Shown: one piece after another, positions 5,397-12,662 of the stretch
Layout: each line of letters opens with the position of its first letter
Numbering within the stretch: position 1 is the first letter of the stretch
Origin: an uncultured Collinsella sp.
GTDB lineage: Bacteria > Actinomycetota > Coriobacteriia > Coriobacteriales > Coriobacteriaceae
DNA: 12,662 bases
Assembly: GCA_900556515.1 (NCBI GenBank)
Contig: USPH01000014.1
Span: 1 to 12,662 of the forward strand
Direction of reading: 5' to 3'
Notes under the pieces: model-generated
Told to the model about the DNA's origin: nothing
Database searches by the model: none
The model's input: only the letters and a program-made list of their open reading frames with translations
Position numbers and translations under genes: made by a program

Positions 5397-6266
5397 ATGA
5401 AAAGATCCCGTCGCTCGGTTGCCATTTCGTTGTTTGTTGCGCTTGCAGTGGCGAGCGTCTTTGTCGTAGCGATAGCTGGCTGCTCCGGGTCGAATGACGG
5501 AGCCTCGACGTCTGCATTAGAAGGTCTGGACGCCTCGCAAGTCAAAGACGACGACCTTAAGACGCTCAACGTCGGAAGCGACCTCTATCCACCGTTTGTG
5601 TATACCGACGAGTACGGCGATATCGTTGGCCTGGATGTCGAGATATTGACCGAGGCTTTGGCTCGCATTGGTTACAAGCCAAAATACCAGCTGATTGACT
5701 GGGAAAAGAAGAAGGAGCTGCTGGCGAGCGGCGAACTCGATTGTGTCATGGGCAGCTTTAGTATGACGGGTCGCGAAAACGAATATCGTTGGGCCGGCCC
5801 GTACCTTGCGAGCCGCCAGGTGGTCGCGGTCGATCCCCAGAGCGATATCTACACGCTTGCCGATCTTGAGGATAAGATCGTGGCGGTTCAGTCCACCACC
5901 AAGCCCGAGGACATTTTGCTCAATCGCATAAATGAAAACGTTCCGCAGATCAAGGAACTCTACAGCTTTTCGGACGGTTCATACCTGAACCCGGCGCTCG
6001 TCGAGGGCCTGGTCGACGCTATCGCCGCGCATGAGTCCTCGTTCCTCACCTACGAAAAAGACTATGGTGTGACATATCGCATTTTGGATGAGCCGCTGCT
6101 AGAGGTCGGTTTGGGCACCGCTTTCGATATCAACGATACGCGTGGCATCGACGTCAAGCTCACTCATGCCTACCAAGAAATGCTTGCCGATGGCACCATG
6201 GAACGCCTGGTGTCAAAGTACTTCGATGATCCTTCGCCATTTTTGAATATGGAGGGCCTGTCATGA
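5397..6266 (+). CDS. Extracellular solute-binding lipoprotein, family 3 (SBP_bac_3), probable kinase partner
   Basis: A 289-residue lipoprotein. Residues 1-28 are a lipoprotein signal peptide: a basic start (KRSRR), a hydrophobic core, and the lipobox IAGC with Cys29 as the lipid anchor. From about residue 55 it follows the periplasmic-binding family 3 pattern: LNVGSDLYPPFVYTDEYGDIVGLDVEI in overlapping blocks, KKKELLASGELDCVMGSFSMTGRENEYRWAGPYL, then LEDKIVAVQSTTKPEDI and a closing HAYQEMLADGTMERLVSKYF. Such proteins usually bind amino acids or other small polar solutes at the outer membrane face. No permease or ATPase gene is nearby. Instead the stop codon overlaps the start of a hybrid histidine kinase (ATGA, 6263-6266), so translation is coupled. 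I infer that it delivers ligand information to that kinase. GGAG at 5389-5392 is the ribosome binding site. The ligand cannot be read from sequence. Confidence 0.9.
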   Translation: MKRSRRSVAISLFVALAVASVFVVAIAGCSGSNDGASTSALEGLDASQVKDDDLKTLNVGSDLYPPFVYTDEYGDIVGLDVEILTEALARIGYKPKYQLIDWEKKKELLASGELDCVMGSFSMTGRENEYRWAGPYLASRQVVAVDPQSDIYTLADLEDKIVAVQSTTKPEDILLNRINENVPQIKELYSFSDGSYLNPALVEGLVDAIAAHESSFLTYEKDYGVTYRILDEPLLEVGLGTAFDINDTRGIDVKLTHAYQEMLADGTMERLVSKYFDDPSPFLNMEGLS

Positions 6267-8455
6267 TCGATGCGCCCGACCACGCTGCTCAGGAGCGGGG
6301 CAATCGTTCGGCAGGGGCATGGCTCCTTGTCGCTCTGCTGGGGATAGCGCTCTCGGTTGTTGCCGGCATGATGAGCTACGGTTACACGACGGCCCAAGCC
6401 GAGCAGCGCTTTGCCGACGTTGTCGATTACGTGGCGACGCAGAGCCTTTCCTACGATGCATTTAACAGCGCCTATACGACCAAAAACCTGATTCGCGTTA
6501 TGGAGATTGCCGGAGAGGCGGCTCGCGATATGGAGCGCGACGGTTCGGTGGATAACGCCATGCTGGAGCAATATGCCGATCAGTTCAACGTGAGCGCGCT
6601 GATCGTGACGGACGCATCGGGCAATTTGGTGTCCGAGTCCTCGACGGGCGATGTGGACTACGGGTCGCTCGCTACGTATCTCAAAGAATCACCCGTGCTT
6701 GAGGTGGCAACTCATCCGCTTAAGTCCTATACCGCCCGCATCACGCTTGCGGATGATTCGGTCGCAGACATTGGCTGCGTGACTCGGCAGGATGGCGAGG
6801 GCATCGTTATCGCGGTAAGGCATCAGAGCGCGAAGGCGGTTGTAAGCAATACACTCAAACTGCAGAGCTTGCTTGATGGCTATGAAACCATCGATAGCGG
6901 CAATATCGTGATCGAAAGCGACGGCAAGGTCGTTGCGACCAATGCCGTTGAACCCACCGTATTGGGCGTGTTCGATCTGCCTGTGACGGATGTCTTCATT
7001 GTCGACGGTATTAAGGATCGATGCCTGGCTGGTAAGGTCAGATTGGTTAACGCCGACGGCGAGTGGTATTTGGGCACATTTGGAAAAGCGCACAAATTCT
7101 ATGTGTACACCTATGCCTCGGCGCAGCGCTACTTTGAGGTCGCCGCGGCTGTTGCCGCCGGCGTGCTGGTGCTCTACGGCGGTGTTATAGCCGTTGTTGT
7201 GACGGTGCGTCGCCGCGCTGATCGCCGACGTTTGACGGACTTGCTGCAGCAGGAGCGCGGCTATGGCGACAAACTGGCAAAGGCAGCGCGTGAGGCCTCG
7301 TCTGCCAACTCGGCAAAGACGGAGTTTCTGCGTCGCATGAGCCACGATCTGCGCACGCCCATCAACGGCATTCGCGGCATGGTCGAGGTTGGCGATGCCA
7401 ATGCGGACGATCTGCAAAAGCAGACTGAGTGCCGCTCAAAGATCTGGACGGCATCGGGACTGCTGCTCGACCTTGCCAACGAGGCGCTCGATATGAGTCG
7501 CCTGGAGAGCGGGCAGGTCGACCTGAACCTCGTACCCATAAATTTGGTGGCCCTCAACTGTGAAGTGCGCGATATTCTGGAGCGCCAGGCCGAGGAGCGT
7601 CTGGTGACAATTATCTCCGACCAGCAGACGCTTAATCATCCCTATGCGCGGGTGAGCGTGACGCACCTCAAGCGTTTGTTGCTCAATATTGCCGGCAATG
7701 CCGTCAAGTACAACCGCCAGGGCGGCTATGTCCGCCTGGTGTGCCGCGAGGTGGAGCCTGTAGATGGCGTCCCCGTCTATGAATACACGATCGCCGACAA
7801 CGGTATTGGTATGAGCGAGGAGTTCCAACAGCACCTCTACGAGCCGTTTTGTCGCGAGGAGCAACAGGTGGAAGGCGCTTCATCGGGAACTGGCCTGGGC
7901 GCGCCTATCGCAAAACAGTTGGTCGAGCTTATGGGCGGAACCATGAACTTTACGAGTGTCTTGGGGCAGGGGACGACGTTTACCATCCGCCTACCGTTCG
8001 AGAAGTGCGACCGCTCCGAGATTCTTCAGGCAGTTCGCGTAGGTGCGGGCGATGGCGATGCGCTCCAGGGCCTGCGCGTTTTGCTCGTAGAGGATAACGA
8101 TCTGAATGCCGAGATCGCGCAGTTTACGCTCAGCCGTGCCGGTGCCATCGTGACGCATGCTAAGGATGGCGAGTCTGCCGTCGAGATGTTTGCCGCGAGC
8201 GCGCCGTACGAGTACGACGCGGTGTTGATGGACATCATGATGCCCGGTATCGATGGCCTTGAGGCCACGCGTCAGATTCGAGCACTCGATCGCGAGGATG
8301 CCGCGACCACGCCGATTATCGCCGTGAGCGCCAACGCCTTTGCCGACGACCGTAGGCTTTCGCGTGAGGCGGGCATGAACGCGCACCTGAGCAAACCTGT
8401 GAGCTCGCAAGAGCTCGTCGAGGCGCTAGCGCACATCGCCGCCGATGCTTCATAA
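6263..8455 (+). CDS. Hybrid sensor histidine kinase/response regulator coupled to the binding lipoprotein
   Basis: A 730-residue membrane kinase. Transmembrane span 1 is at about 18-40 and span 2 at about 292-315. The roughly 250 residues between them are extracytoplasmic and look like a Cache/PDC-type sensor (inference from size and pattern, such as SALIVTDASGNLVSES). The cytoplasmic part has the HisKA H-box SHDLRTPINGI with phospho-acceptor His361, the N-box with Asn479, G1 DNGIG (512-516), F-box EPF and G2 GTGLG (542-546). After a linker comes a receiver domain: VLLVEDNDLNAEIAQ, phospho-acceptor Asp657 in VLMDIMMPGIDG, and Lys711. No HPt or DNA-binding output is present. The start codon overlaps the lipoprotein stop (ATGA), which suggests matched production of the two. 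Its receiver and kinase core are close in style to the 934-residue kinase farther right. Confidence 0.93.
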   Translation: MIDAPDHAAQERGNRSAGAWLLVALLGIALSVVAGMMSYGYTTAQAEQRFADVVDYVATQSLSYDAFNSAYTTKNLIRVMEIAGEAARDMERDGSVDNAMLEQYADQFNVSALIVTDASGNLVSESSTGDVDYGSLATYLKESPVLEVATHPLKSYTARITLADDSVADIGCVTRQDGEGIVIAVRHQSAKAVVSNTLKLQSLLDGYETIDSGNIVIESDGKVVATNAVEPTVLGVFDLPVTDVFIVDGIKDRCLAGKVRLVNADGEWYLGTFGKAHKFYVYTYASAQRYFEVAAAVAAGVLVLYGGVIAVVVTVRRRADRRRLTDLLQQERGYGDKLAKAAREASSANSAKTEFLRRMSHDLRTPINGIRGMVEVGDANADDLQKQTECRSKIWTASGLLLDLANEALDMSRLESGQVDLNLVPINLVALNCEVRDILERQAEERLVTIISDQQTLNHPYARVSVTHLKRLLLNIAGNAVKYNRQGGYVRLVCREVEPVDGVPVYEYTIADNGIGMSEEFQQHLYEPFCREEQQVEGASSGTGLGAPIAKQLVELMGGTMNFTSVLGQGTTFTIRLPFEKCDRSEILQAVRVGAGDGDALQGLRVLLVEDNDLNAEIAQFTLSRAGAIVTHAKDGESAVEMFAASAPYEYDAVLMDIMMPGIDGLEATRQIRALDREDAATTPIIAVSANAFADDRRLSREAGMNAHLSKPVSSQELVEALAHIAADAS

Positions 8456-8457
8456 GC

Positions 8458-8504
8458 ATATGGCCCGGTTCCAAGGTGGGTTGGAACTGGGCCATATTGT
8501 TATT
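8458..8504 (+). terminator. Rho-independent terminator after the hybrid kinase
   Basis: The stem arms 8458-8474 (ATATGGCCCGGTTCCAA) and 8481-8497 (TTGGAACTGGGCCATAT) pair over 17 positions with one G-T wobble, around the loop GGTGGG, and are followed by TGTTATT. The hairpin starts three bases after the kinase stop codon. The nim-like gene converges from the other side and ends at 8525, so the hairpin may serve both directions. The T-run on the minus side is weaker. Confidence 0.85.
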
Positions 8505-8524
8505 GATGAGGCCTGCTGAGGGGC

Positions 8525-9004
8525 TTACTTTTCTTGAATCTGCTTGCCGCAAAGATGCTCAATCGAAATCTCGTAGAGCTGGACGCCCTTGATGTCTTTG
8601 GCGATTTCCTCTTCGACTTCTTCGGCAGAAGGGTAGTACTTAAGGGCGAGCTGGCGGACTTTGTCCTCGATAAACGCGGGGGTGTCATTCGCCAGGCGAC
8701 AACGGCCAAAGACGACGGTGCTCATAACGTAGGGAGCCCAGTCACCGTCCTGGTACCACTCGTTGCCGTATACGGTAAAGCAGACCTTGTCATCGCGCTT
8801 GAGTGCGTCGACCTTGTGGCCGGCTTTGGCGCCATGGAAATAGATCTTGTCGTGCTCGGCGTCAAAGAAGTAGTTGACGGGAATGGCGTACGGGTAGCCA
8901 TCGTCGCCGTTGACGGCAAAGACGCCGCGCTTGCAGGTGGCGAGCAGTTCGCGCGCTTCCTCGTCAGTGATGGCGCGTTTCTTTCGACGTAAGGGCCTAA
9001 ACAT
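8525..9004 (-). CDS. NimA-like pyridoxamine 5'-phosphate oxidase-family flavin-binding protein
   Basis: A 159-residue split-barrel flavoprotein of the Nim/PNPOx-like family. After the N-terminal helix (TDEEARELLATCKRGVFAV) the typical pattern follows: DGYPYAIPVNYFFD (35-48), KIYFHGAKAGHKVDAL (53-68) and DDKVCFTVYG (71-80), then STVVFGRCRL with the long helix AFIEDKVRQLALKYYP. Nim proteins in Bacteroides are linked to resistance to 5-nitroimidazoles such as metronidazole, but most chromosomal homologues in gut anaerobes have no proven role and may simply be FMN-dependent reductases. I chose ATG 9004 because AAAGGAAG lies six bases upstream; an upstream extension lacks family similarity. Only 42 bases separate it from the end of the large hybrid kinase on the same strand, with no terminator between, so it may be expressed from the kinase promoter. 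Confidence 0.88.
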   Translation of the reverse strand: MFRPLRRKKRAITDEEARELLATCKRGVFAVNGDDGYPYAIPVNYFFDAEHDKIYFHGAKAGHKVDALKRDDKVCFTVYGNEWYQDGDWAPYVMSTVVFGRCRLANDTPAFIEDKVRQLALKYYPSAEEVEEEIAKDIKGVQLYEISIEHLCGKQIQEK

Positions 9005-9046
9005 CGTTGGCTTCCTTTCTGGTCGTGCGTGGTGGTTGAGCACAAA

Positions 9047-11851
9047 CTATAGCGAAACGGATCCGTTTTTCTTGATGCGGGCGAGTATGTTTTTGAGCTT
9101 GTTAAAGTCGAGCGGTTTGGACAGATGGGCGTTCATGCCGGCGTCGTGTGCCGCCTTGGCGTCCTCGGCAAAGGCATTGGCGGTGAGCGCGATGATGGGG
9201 ATATCGGCTGCATCGACCTTCTCGCTCAGACGAATCGCGCGGGTTGCCTCGTAGCCGTCCATGTCCGGCATCATAATGTCCATCAGGATCGCATCGAAGC
9301 TGCCGGCGGGATGCGACAGGTACAGATCGACGACCTCGTTGCCGTTGGCGGCGCGGGTGACCACGACGCCCTCGGATTCTAGCAGCGCCTGGGCAATCTC
9401 GGCATTCAATTCGTTATCCTCGGCGAGCAGCACGTTCATGTTGGCGAGCGAGCAGTCGAGCGCCCTCTCGACCGTATTCGCCCGCGCCCGGGGGTTCTTG
9501 TCGATATCGAGCGGAATTTCCACGTAGAACGTGGTGCCCACATGGAGTTCGCTGGTGACTTCGATGGTGCCGCCCATCAGTTCAATAAGCGACTTGACGA
9601 TTGGCATGCCCATGCCGGTTCCTTGGAACTTGCTGCGCGCATCGTCACCTTCTTGGGCAAACGGCTCATAGATATGCTTTAAAAACTCGGGAGCCATGCC
9701 AATGCCGGTATCCGAAACGCTAAAGCAAAAGAGCGCGCGCCCGTTATCGAGTGGCTTGGTCTGTGAACTAAAGGTGACGGAGCCGCCGTGCTTGTTGTAC
9801 TTAATGCTGTTGTCTAACAGGTTGATCATGACCTGTCGGATATGGGTGGGACTGCCGATTACGTATGGCCCCGTGGCGTACGGCAGACTATTGTCCTGCA
9901 TTGTGATGCCGTTACTGGACGCGCGGAGCTTGCACAGCACCAGCGTATCATCACAAAGCTCTTTGAGGTTAAAAGGCGCATGTTCCAGTGTTAGCTTGCG
10001 GTCTTCGATTTTTCCCATCTCGAGGATGTCGTTGATCAGCGAGAGCAGGTGATTGGCGGCAACGCGCGCCTTGGCACGGCTCTCGCGGGCGACTTGCATA
10101 TCGCCTTCCTTCAATTCTTCAATTTCGATAAGGCCCAGGATACCGTTGAGCGGCGTACGGATGTCGTGGCTCATGCGCGTGAGGAATGCCGTCTTAGCGG
10201 CGTTGGCAGCATCGGCTTTTTTGCGCTCGGTTCGAGCGCGCACGAGCGCCCAGATGAGCAGGACGATGCCGACCGACAACATACCGATGAGGGTAGCTGC
10301 AATGGCGGTGCGGTTGCGATAAAGGAATTGAAGCGTGTTGGATTCCTGGGCCGTGTACGACGTGGAGGAGTAATTACTTGCGGAGAGCGATTCTCCGGCA
10401 TTGATGATGCCCTTGTTGATGATTCCCAGCAGTTCGGGCTTGCCGCGCGACATCAAGCACGCGAGGTCACAGGTGTCAGGGAGCTCGACCGTCTCGCAGT
10501 CCTCGAGATCATAACGGTCACCGATGGTTTTTACGCGTGAACTGGGAGCGACGATGCAGCGCGCCGTTCCCTTCCTGAGGGCGTCGAACGCTTCATCGTC
10601 GGATTGGTATTCGGTTACGGTCGCTGTGGGGAATAGACTTTCAAGTGCATTTCGGTTGACAAACGATGATTTGGTACAGGCGATGTTCTGAAGGTCTTTT
10701 TTCAGGTTACTGCCGGTGTGGATGGCGGTGAGGGACATGGTCCCCAACGATACCGACTGCACAACGCCTGATTGCTCGGCAAACCAGTAATCTCGGTATG
10801 CCGGCAGCGCAACGTCTATGCTTCCCTCTGACAGGGCCTTTGACATCATCTTGTAGCTATCAAAGGCGACGGTTTTGACCGTAATGCCAAATTTATCGTG
10901 TAGCGTCGTCGCAAGCGATGCGAGCGAGCCTTCCATTTTGCCGTCTTCGTCTTCGTTGCAGTAGGGGAGTTTGCCCGTAATGTAGCCGAGCGTGATGGTG
11001 TTGTTGTTTGCTTTGAGCCAGGAACATTCGGGGCCGTTGAGCGATGATGAACCGCTGTTTTGGGCCGAGTAGTGAGATTTGACTTCGTCGTTATAGCGTG
11101 GGTTGACGCGGGCGATTGCTGTCATGGCGGCATTGATGTCGTCCATCAGGTCGGGGCGGCTTTTGGGGACGGCAAAATAGTAGTCGCTCGACCCAATGTA
11201 GAACATGGGGGAGGCACTGGGCGACGAGGTCGTGTCGTTCATGATGACGGCATCGACCTCGCCGTTTGCCAGCGCATCAAAGAGAACGGAGTTTCCGTCA
11301 TACTCCTTGTATGTGCAGGCGATTCCTTCGTTGGCGAGCCATTGCTGGCCAACGAAGGTTTGCATAACGCCGGGGTTGCAGCCGATGGTAAGGCCTTGGA
11401 GCGCTCGGGGGTCACCCTTGGCCAGATCGTCGCGCTCGGGCCTGGCATAGATGTAGTAGCGCTCGGTGCCCTCGGGGTTCGATGAGAAGAGCAGTTTTTG
11501 GGCGCGTTCTTCGGAGTAGGAGATGTTTGGCATGAGGTCAATCTCGCCGGCTTCGAGCTTCTCCATAAGCTCGGTGAAGGTGCCGGAGACGTATTCGTAC
11601 TGCCAGCCGGGTGTGTAGTACGAGAGGGTCTGGAGGTACTCGTAACCCCATCCCGAGAGACGCTCGCCGGGGGTGCCGTCCTGGAAGCCCTCGTTGTTGA
11701 CGAGCCAACCAACGCGGACCGTTTTGACCTGCTGACTAGAGTCATCGGCAAAAGCCTGGACAGGCGCGATGGAATTCAGCACGGCAAGCGCGGCAAGCGC
11801 GACGGCCAGGGTGCGATATATAACTGAACGAAGGACAGCGGAAGCTCTCAC
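9047..11851 (-). CDS. BvgS/EvgS-like hybrid histidine kinase with two solute-binding domains
   Basis: Starting at GTG 11851 (AGGA six bases upstream; an in-frame TTG at 11857 touches the same AGGA and is less likely) the protein has 934 residues. A signal peptide with a cleavage site near AFA-DD (about residue 35) leads to two consecutive SBP_bac_3-type domains, about 44-262 (VRVGWLVNNEGFQ, FTELMEKLEAGEIDLMPNIS) and 285-495 (TITLGYITGKLPYCNEDEDG, MMSKALSEGSIDVALPAY). One transmembrane span follows at about 515-536. Then come HisKA (SHDIRTPLNGI, His562), N-box Asn681, G1 DTGIG (714-718), G2 GTGMG (744-748) and a receiver (LLAEDNELNAE, Asp858 in ILMDIMMPDMDG, Lys912). The order matches Bordetella BvgS and E. 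coli EvgS but lacks their PAS and HPt domains. The extracytoplasmic part carries nine cysteines. Output partner not in the window; probable operon with the nim-like gene. Confidence 0.92.
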   Translation of the reverse strand: MRASAVLRSVIYRTLAVALAALAVLNSIAPVQAFADDSSQQVKTVRVGWLVNNEGFQDGTPGERLSGWGYEYLQTLSYYTPGWQYEYVSGTFTELMEKLEAGEIDLMPNISYSEERAQKLLFSSNPEGTERYYIYARPERDDLAKGDPRALQGLTIGCNPGVMQTFVGQQWLANEGIACTYKEYDGNSVLFDALANGEVDAVIMNDTTSSPSASPMFYIGSSDYYFAVPKSRPDLMDDINAAMTAIARVNPRYNDEVKSHYSAQNSGSSSLNGPECSWLKANNNTITLGYITGKLPYCNEDEDGKMEGSLASLATTLHDKFGITVKTVAFDSYKMMSKALSEGSIDVALPAYRDYWFAEQSGVVQSVSLGTMSLTAIHTGSNLKKDLQNIACTKSSFVNRNALESLFPTATVTEYQSDDEAFDALRKGTARCIVAPSSRVKTIGDRYDLEDCETVELPDTCDLACLMSRGKPELLGIINKGIINAGESLSASNYSSTSYTAQESNTLQFLYRNRTAIAATLIGMLSVGIVLLIWALVRARTERKKADAANAAKTAFLTRMSHDIRTPLNGILGLIEIEELKEGDMQVARESRAKARVAANHLLSLINDILEMGKIEDRKLTLEHAPFNLKELCDDTLVLCKLRASSNGITMQDNSLPYATGPYVIGSPTHIRQVMINLLDNSIKYNKHGGSVTFSSQTKPLDNGRALFCFSVSDTGIGMAPEFLKHIYEPFAQEGDDARSKFQGTGMGMPIVKSLIELMGGTIEVTSELHVGTTFYVEIPLDIDKNPRARANTVERALDCSLANMNVLLAEDNELNAEIAQALLESEGVVVTRAANGNEVVDLYLSHPAGSFDAILMDIMMPDMDGYEATRAIRLSEKVDAADIPIIALTANAFAEDAKAAHDAGMNAHLSKPLDFNKLKNILARIKKNGSVSL

Positions 11852-11946
11852 ATGCAATCCTAACGAATCGAGACATTACCGCATAAGGATTCCAGCTCAG
11901 CCTGCCCAGTCGGCAGCTGTACCGCTAAACGCTCCCGCCCGGCAGT

Positions 11947-11972
11947 CATCGGGGACGTTCTTAAATGACTAG
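11947..11972 (+). repeat. Half-copy of the 1757-1804 element
   Basis: CATCGGGGACGTTCTT (11947-11962) is identical to an arm of the inverted repeat at 1757-1804. The next ten bases, AAATGACTAG, match the minus-strand flank of that element (AAATGCCTAG) at nine of ten positions, so 25 of 26 bases agree. The partner arm is missing here. It lies in the 190-base gap between the divergent large kinase and the potassium channel gene, upstream of the channel. The rest of that gap holds only a short CTGCC/GGCAG stem (11902-11916) and a weak GACAAT -10-like box (11996-12001). Confidence 0.75.
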
Positions 11973-12041
11973 TTCCGTTTGCTGGGGAGGCGTGGGACAA
12001 TACCGAGCGAACGTGATTGGTTGTCCGTGGAAGGGGTCGCG

Positions 12042-12467
12042 ATGAAAAAGCTCAGGACGCTTGCCGATGTGCTGCGACAGGCTGGCTTTGCACGCATTAC
12101 GGGCCTGTTTCTTATTTTCTATCTGCTTTGCTCGACGGCTGTCTTGCTGTCCGAGCCCACGACCCTCACGTTTGGCGATGGTCTCTGGTTTAGCTTTGAG
12201 ACGGTCTCGACGATTGGCTTTGGCGATATCCCCGCTGAAACGCCGGTTGCCCGCGGCATTACCGTTATCCTAAGCGTCATCAGTATCTTCTATATCGCCA
12301 TGCTTACGGGCGTGGCGGTGAACTACTGCAATACGCTTATCAAGATGCGCCAAAAGGACACCATGGCGCGCTTTATGGACGATCTTGAGCATTTGGAAGA
12401 ACTCGACCGCGATGAGCTCGCCGATTTGTCGCGCCGCGTGCGCGAATACCGTCGCCGGCAACGATAG
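12042..12467 (+). CDS. Two-span potassium channel family protein (Ion_trans_2)
   Basis: A 141-residue minimal ion channel subunit. A first membrane span at about 19-37 (ITGLFLIFYLLCSTAVLL), a re-entrant pore helix (DGLWFSFETVS), the selectivity filter TIGFGD at 57-62, and a second span at about 72-94 make up the KcsA-like core. TIGFGD is an accepted variant of TVGYGD. The cytoplasmic tail is short and highly charged (DDLEHLEELDRDELADL, then an arginine-rich end) and probably forms a helix or coiled coil. No RCK/TrkA-N nucleotide-binding domain is present, unlike many prokaryotic channels. Four subunits would be needed for a pore. ATG 12042 has GGAAGGGG five bases upstream; the frame is open a further 21 codons with no sign of coding. 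The LOG-family gene begins 36 bases after the stop, so the two may share a transcript. Confidence 0.9.
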   Translation: MKKLRTLADVLRQAGFARITGLFLIFYLLCSTAVLLSEPTTLTFGDGLWFSFETVSTIGFGDIPAETPVARGITVILSVISIFYIAMLTGVAVNYCNTLIKMRQKDTMARFMDDLEHLEELDRDELADLSRRVREYRRRQR

Positions 12468-12503
12468 AACGGGTGCCGCGCGTCACGACGAGGGGGATTG
12501 CAT

Positions 12504-12662
12504 ATGAACATCACCGTCTACCTGGGCGCGAGCGTCGGCAACGACCCGGCGTTTCTGCCCGCAGTGCAGGAGCTGGGCAATTGGATTGGCGCCAACGGAC
12601 ACGCGCTCGTATACGGCGGGTCCAAATCGGGACTGATGGGCGCGCTCGCCGATAGCGTACTC
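12504..12662 (+). CDS. LOG family (TIGR00730-type) nucleoside 5'-monophosphate phosphoribohydrolase, N-terminal part
   Basis: The first 53 residues run to the window edge in an open frame. ATG 12504 is preceded by AGGGGG (12491-12496) seven bases away. The visible part, NITVYLGASVGNDPAF, then ELGNWIGANGHALVYGGSKSGLMGALADSVL in overlapping blocks, matches the Rossmann-like N-terminus of LOG proteins, where the YGGSxxGLMG turn contributes to nucleotide binding. Family members split AMP-linked N6-substituted adenines (cytokinin ribotides) or plain nucleoside monophosphates into base and ribose 5-phosphate. The defining PGGxGTxxE motif would lie beyond the window and cannot be checked. The gene follows the potassium channel by 36 bases. 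A full protein of about 180-200 residues is expected. Confidence 0.85.
   Translation, partial: MNITVYLGASVGNDPAFLPAVQELGNWIGANGHALVYGGSKSGLMGALADSVL

Noticed and set aside
9055..9068. Palindrome AAACGGATCCGTTT with following Ts, considered as a terminator for the large kinase
   Set aside because: It lies inside the last codons of the kinase, and its T-run is on the plus strand, the wrong direction for that gene. With a four-base loop the stem is only five pairs.

Overview
The window looks like chromosome of a high-GC Gram-positive anaerobe, most probably Collinsella or a close relative in the Coriobacteriia. This is an inference from the GC-rich third codon positions, a lipoprotein-type solute-binding protein, the style of the proteins, and short perfect palindromes of a kind I recall as common in Collinsella. 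No rRNA, tRNA, CRISPR array, insertion sequence or phage gene was found. No intergenic stretch exceeds 300 bases; the longest is about 190 bases (11852-12041).

Layout from left to right. (1) 3-690, plus strand: the C-terminal end of a magnesium P-type ATPase (MgtA) followed at once by a 51-residue single-span membrane protein. (2) 746-1751: a perfect 16-bp palindrome and then a tRNA-dihydrouridine synthase. (3) 1757-1874: two hairpin elements between convergent genes. (4) 1922-3046, minus strand: a regulator combining an XRE helix-turn-helix, a zinc ribbon and a TipAS-type ligand-binding domain, followed by a CPYC glutaredoxin; a candidate promoter and inverted-repeat operator lie upstream. 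(5) 3188-5252, plus strand: the tRNA m6t6A methyltransferase TrmO, apparently expressed from a leaderless or near-leaderless message, then a MalY/PatB-type C-S lyase. (6) 5397-8455: a lipoprotein solute-binding protein translationally coupled to a hybrid histidine kinase, closed by a clear terminator. (7) 8525-11851, minus strand: a second, larger hybrid kinase with two solute-binding domains built into its extracytoplasmic part, followed by a NimA-type flavin-binding protein. (8) 11947-12662, plus strand: a half-copy of one hairpin element, a minimal two-span potassium channel, and the start of a LOG-family nucleotide phosphoribohydrolase.

Two themes stand out. One is sensing: two related hybrid kinases end toward each other around a nim gene. 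One uses a separate lipoprotein binding protein and the other has binding domains fused in. Neither has an HPt or DNA-binding output protein nearby, and no ABC transporter genes accompany the binding protein. The other is small-ligand or thiol chemistry: a TipAS-type regulator with a cysteine near the position used for ligand attack in TipA sits in a likely operon with a glutaredoxin. The mgtA-linked small membrane protein is a third candidate for an undescribed function.
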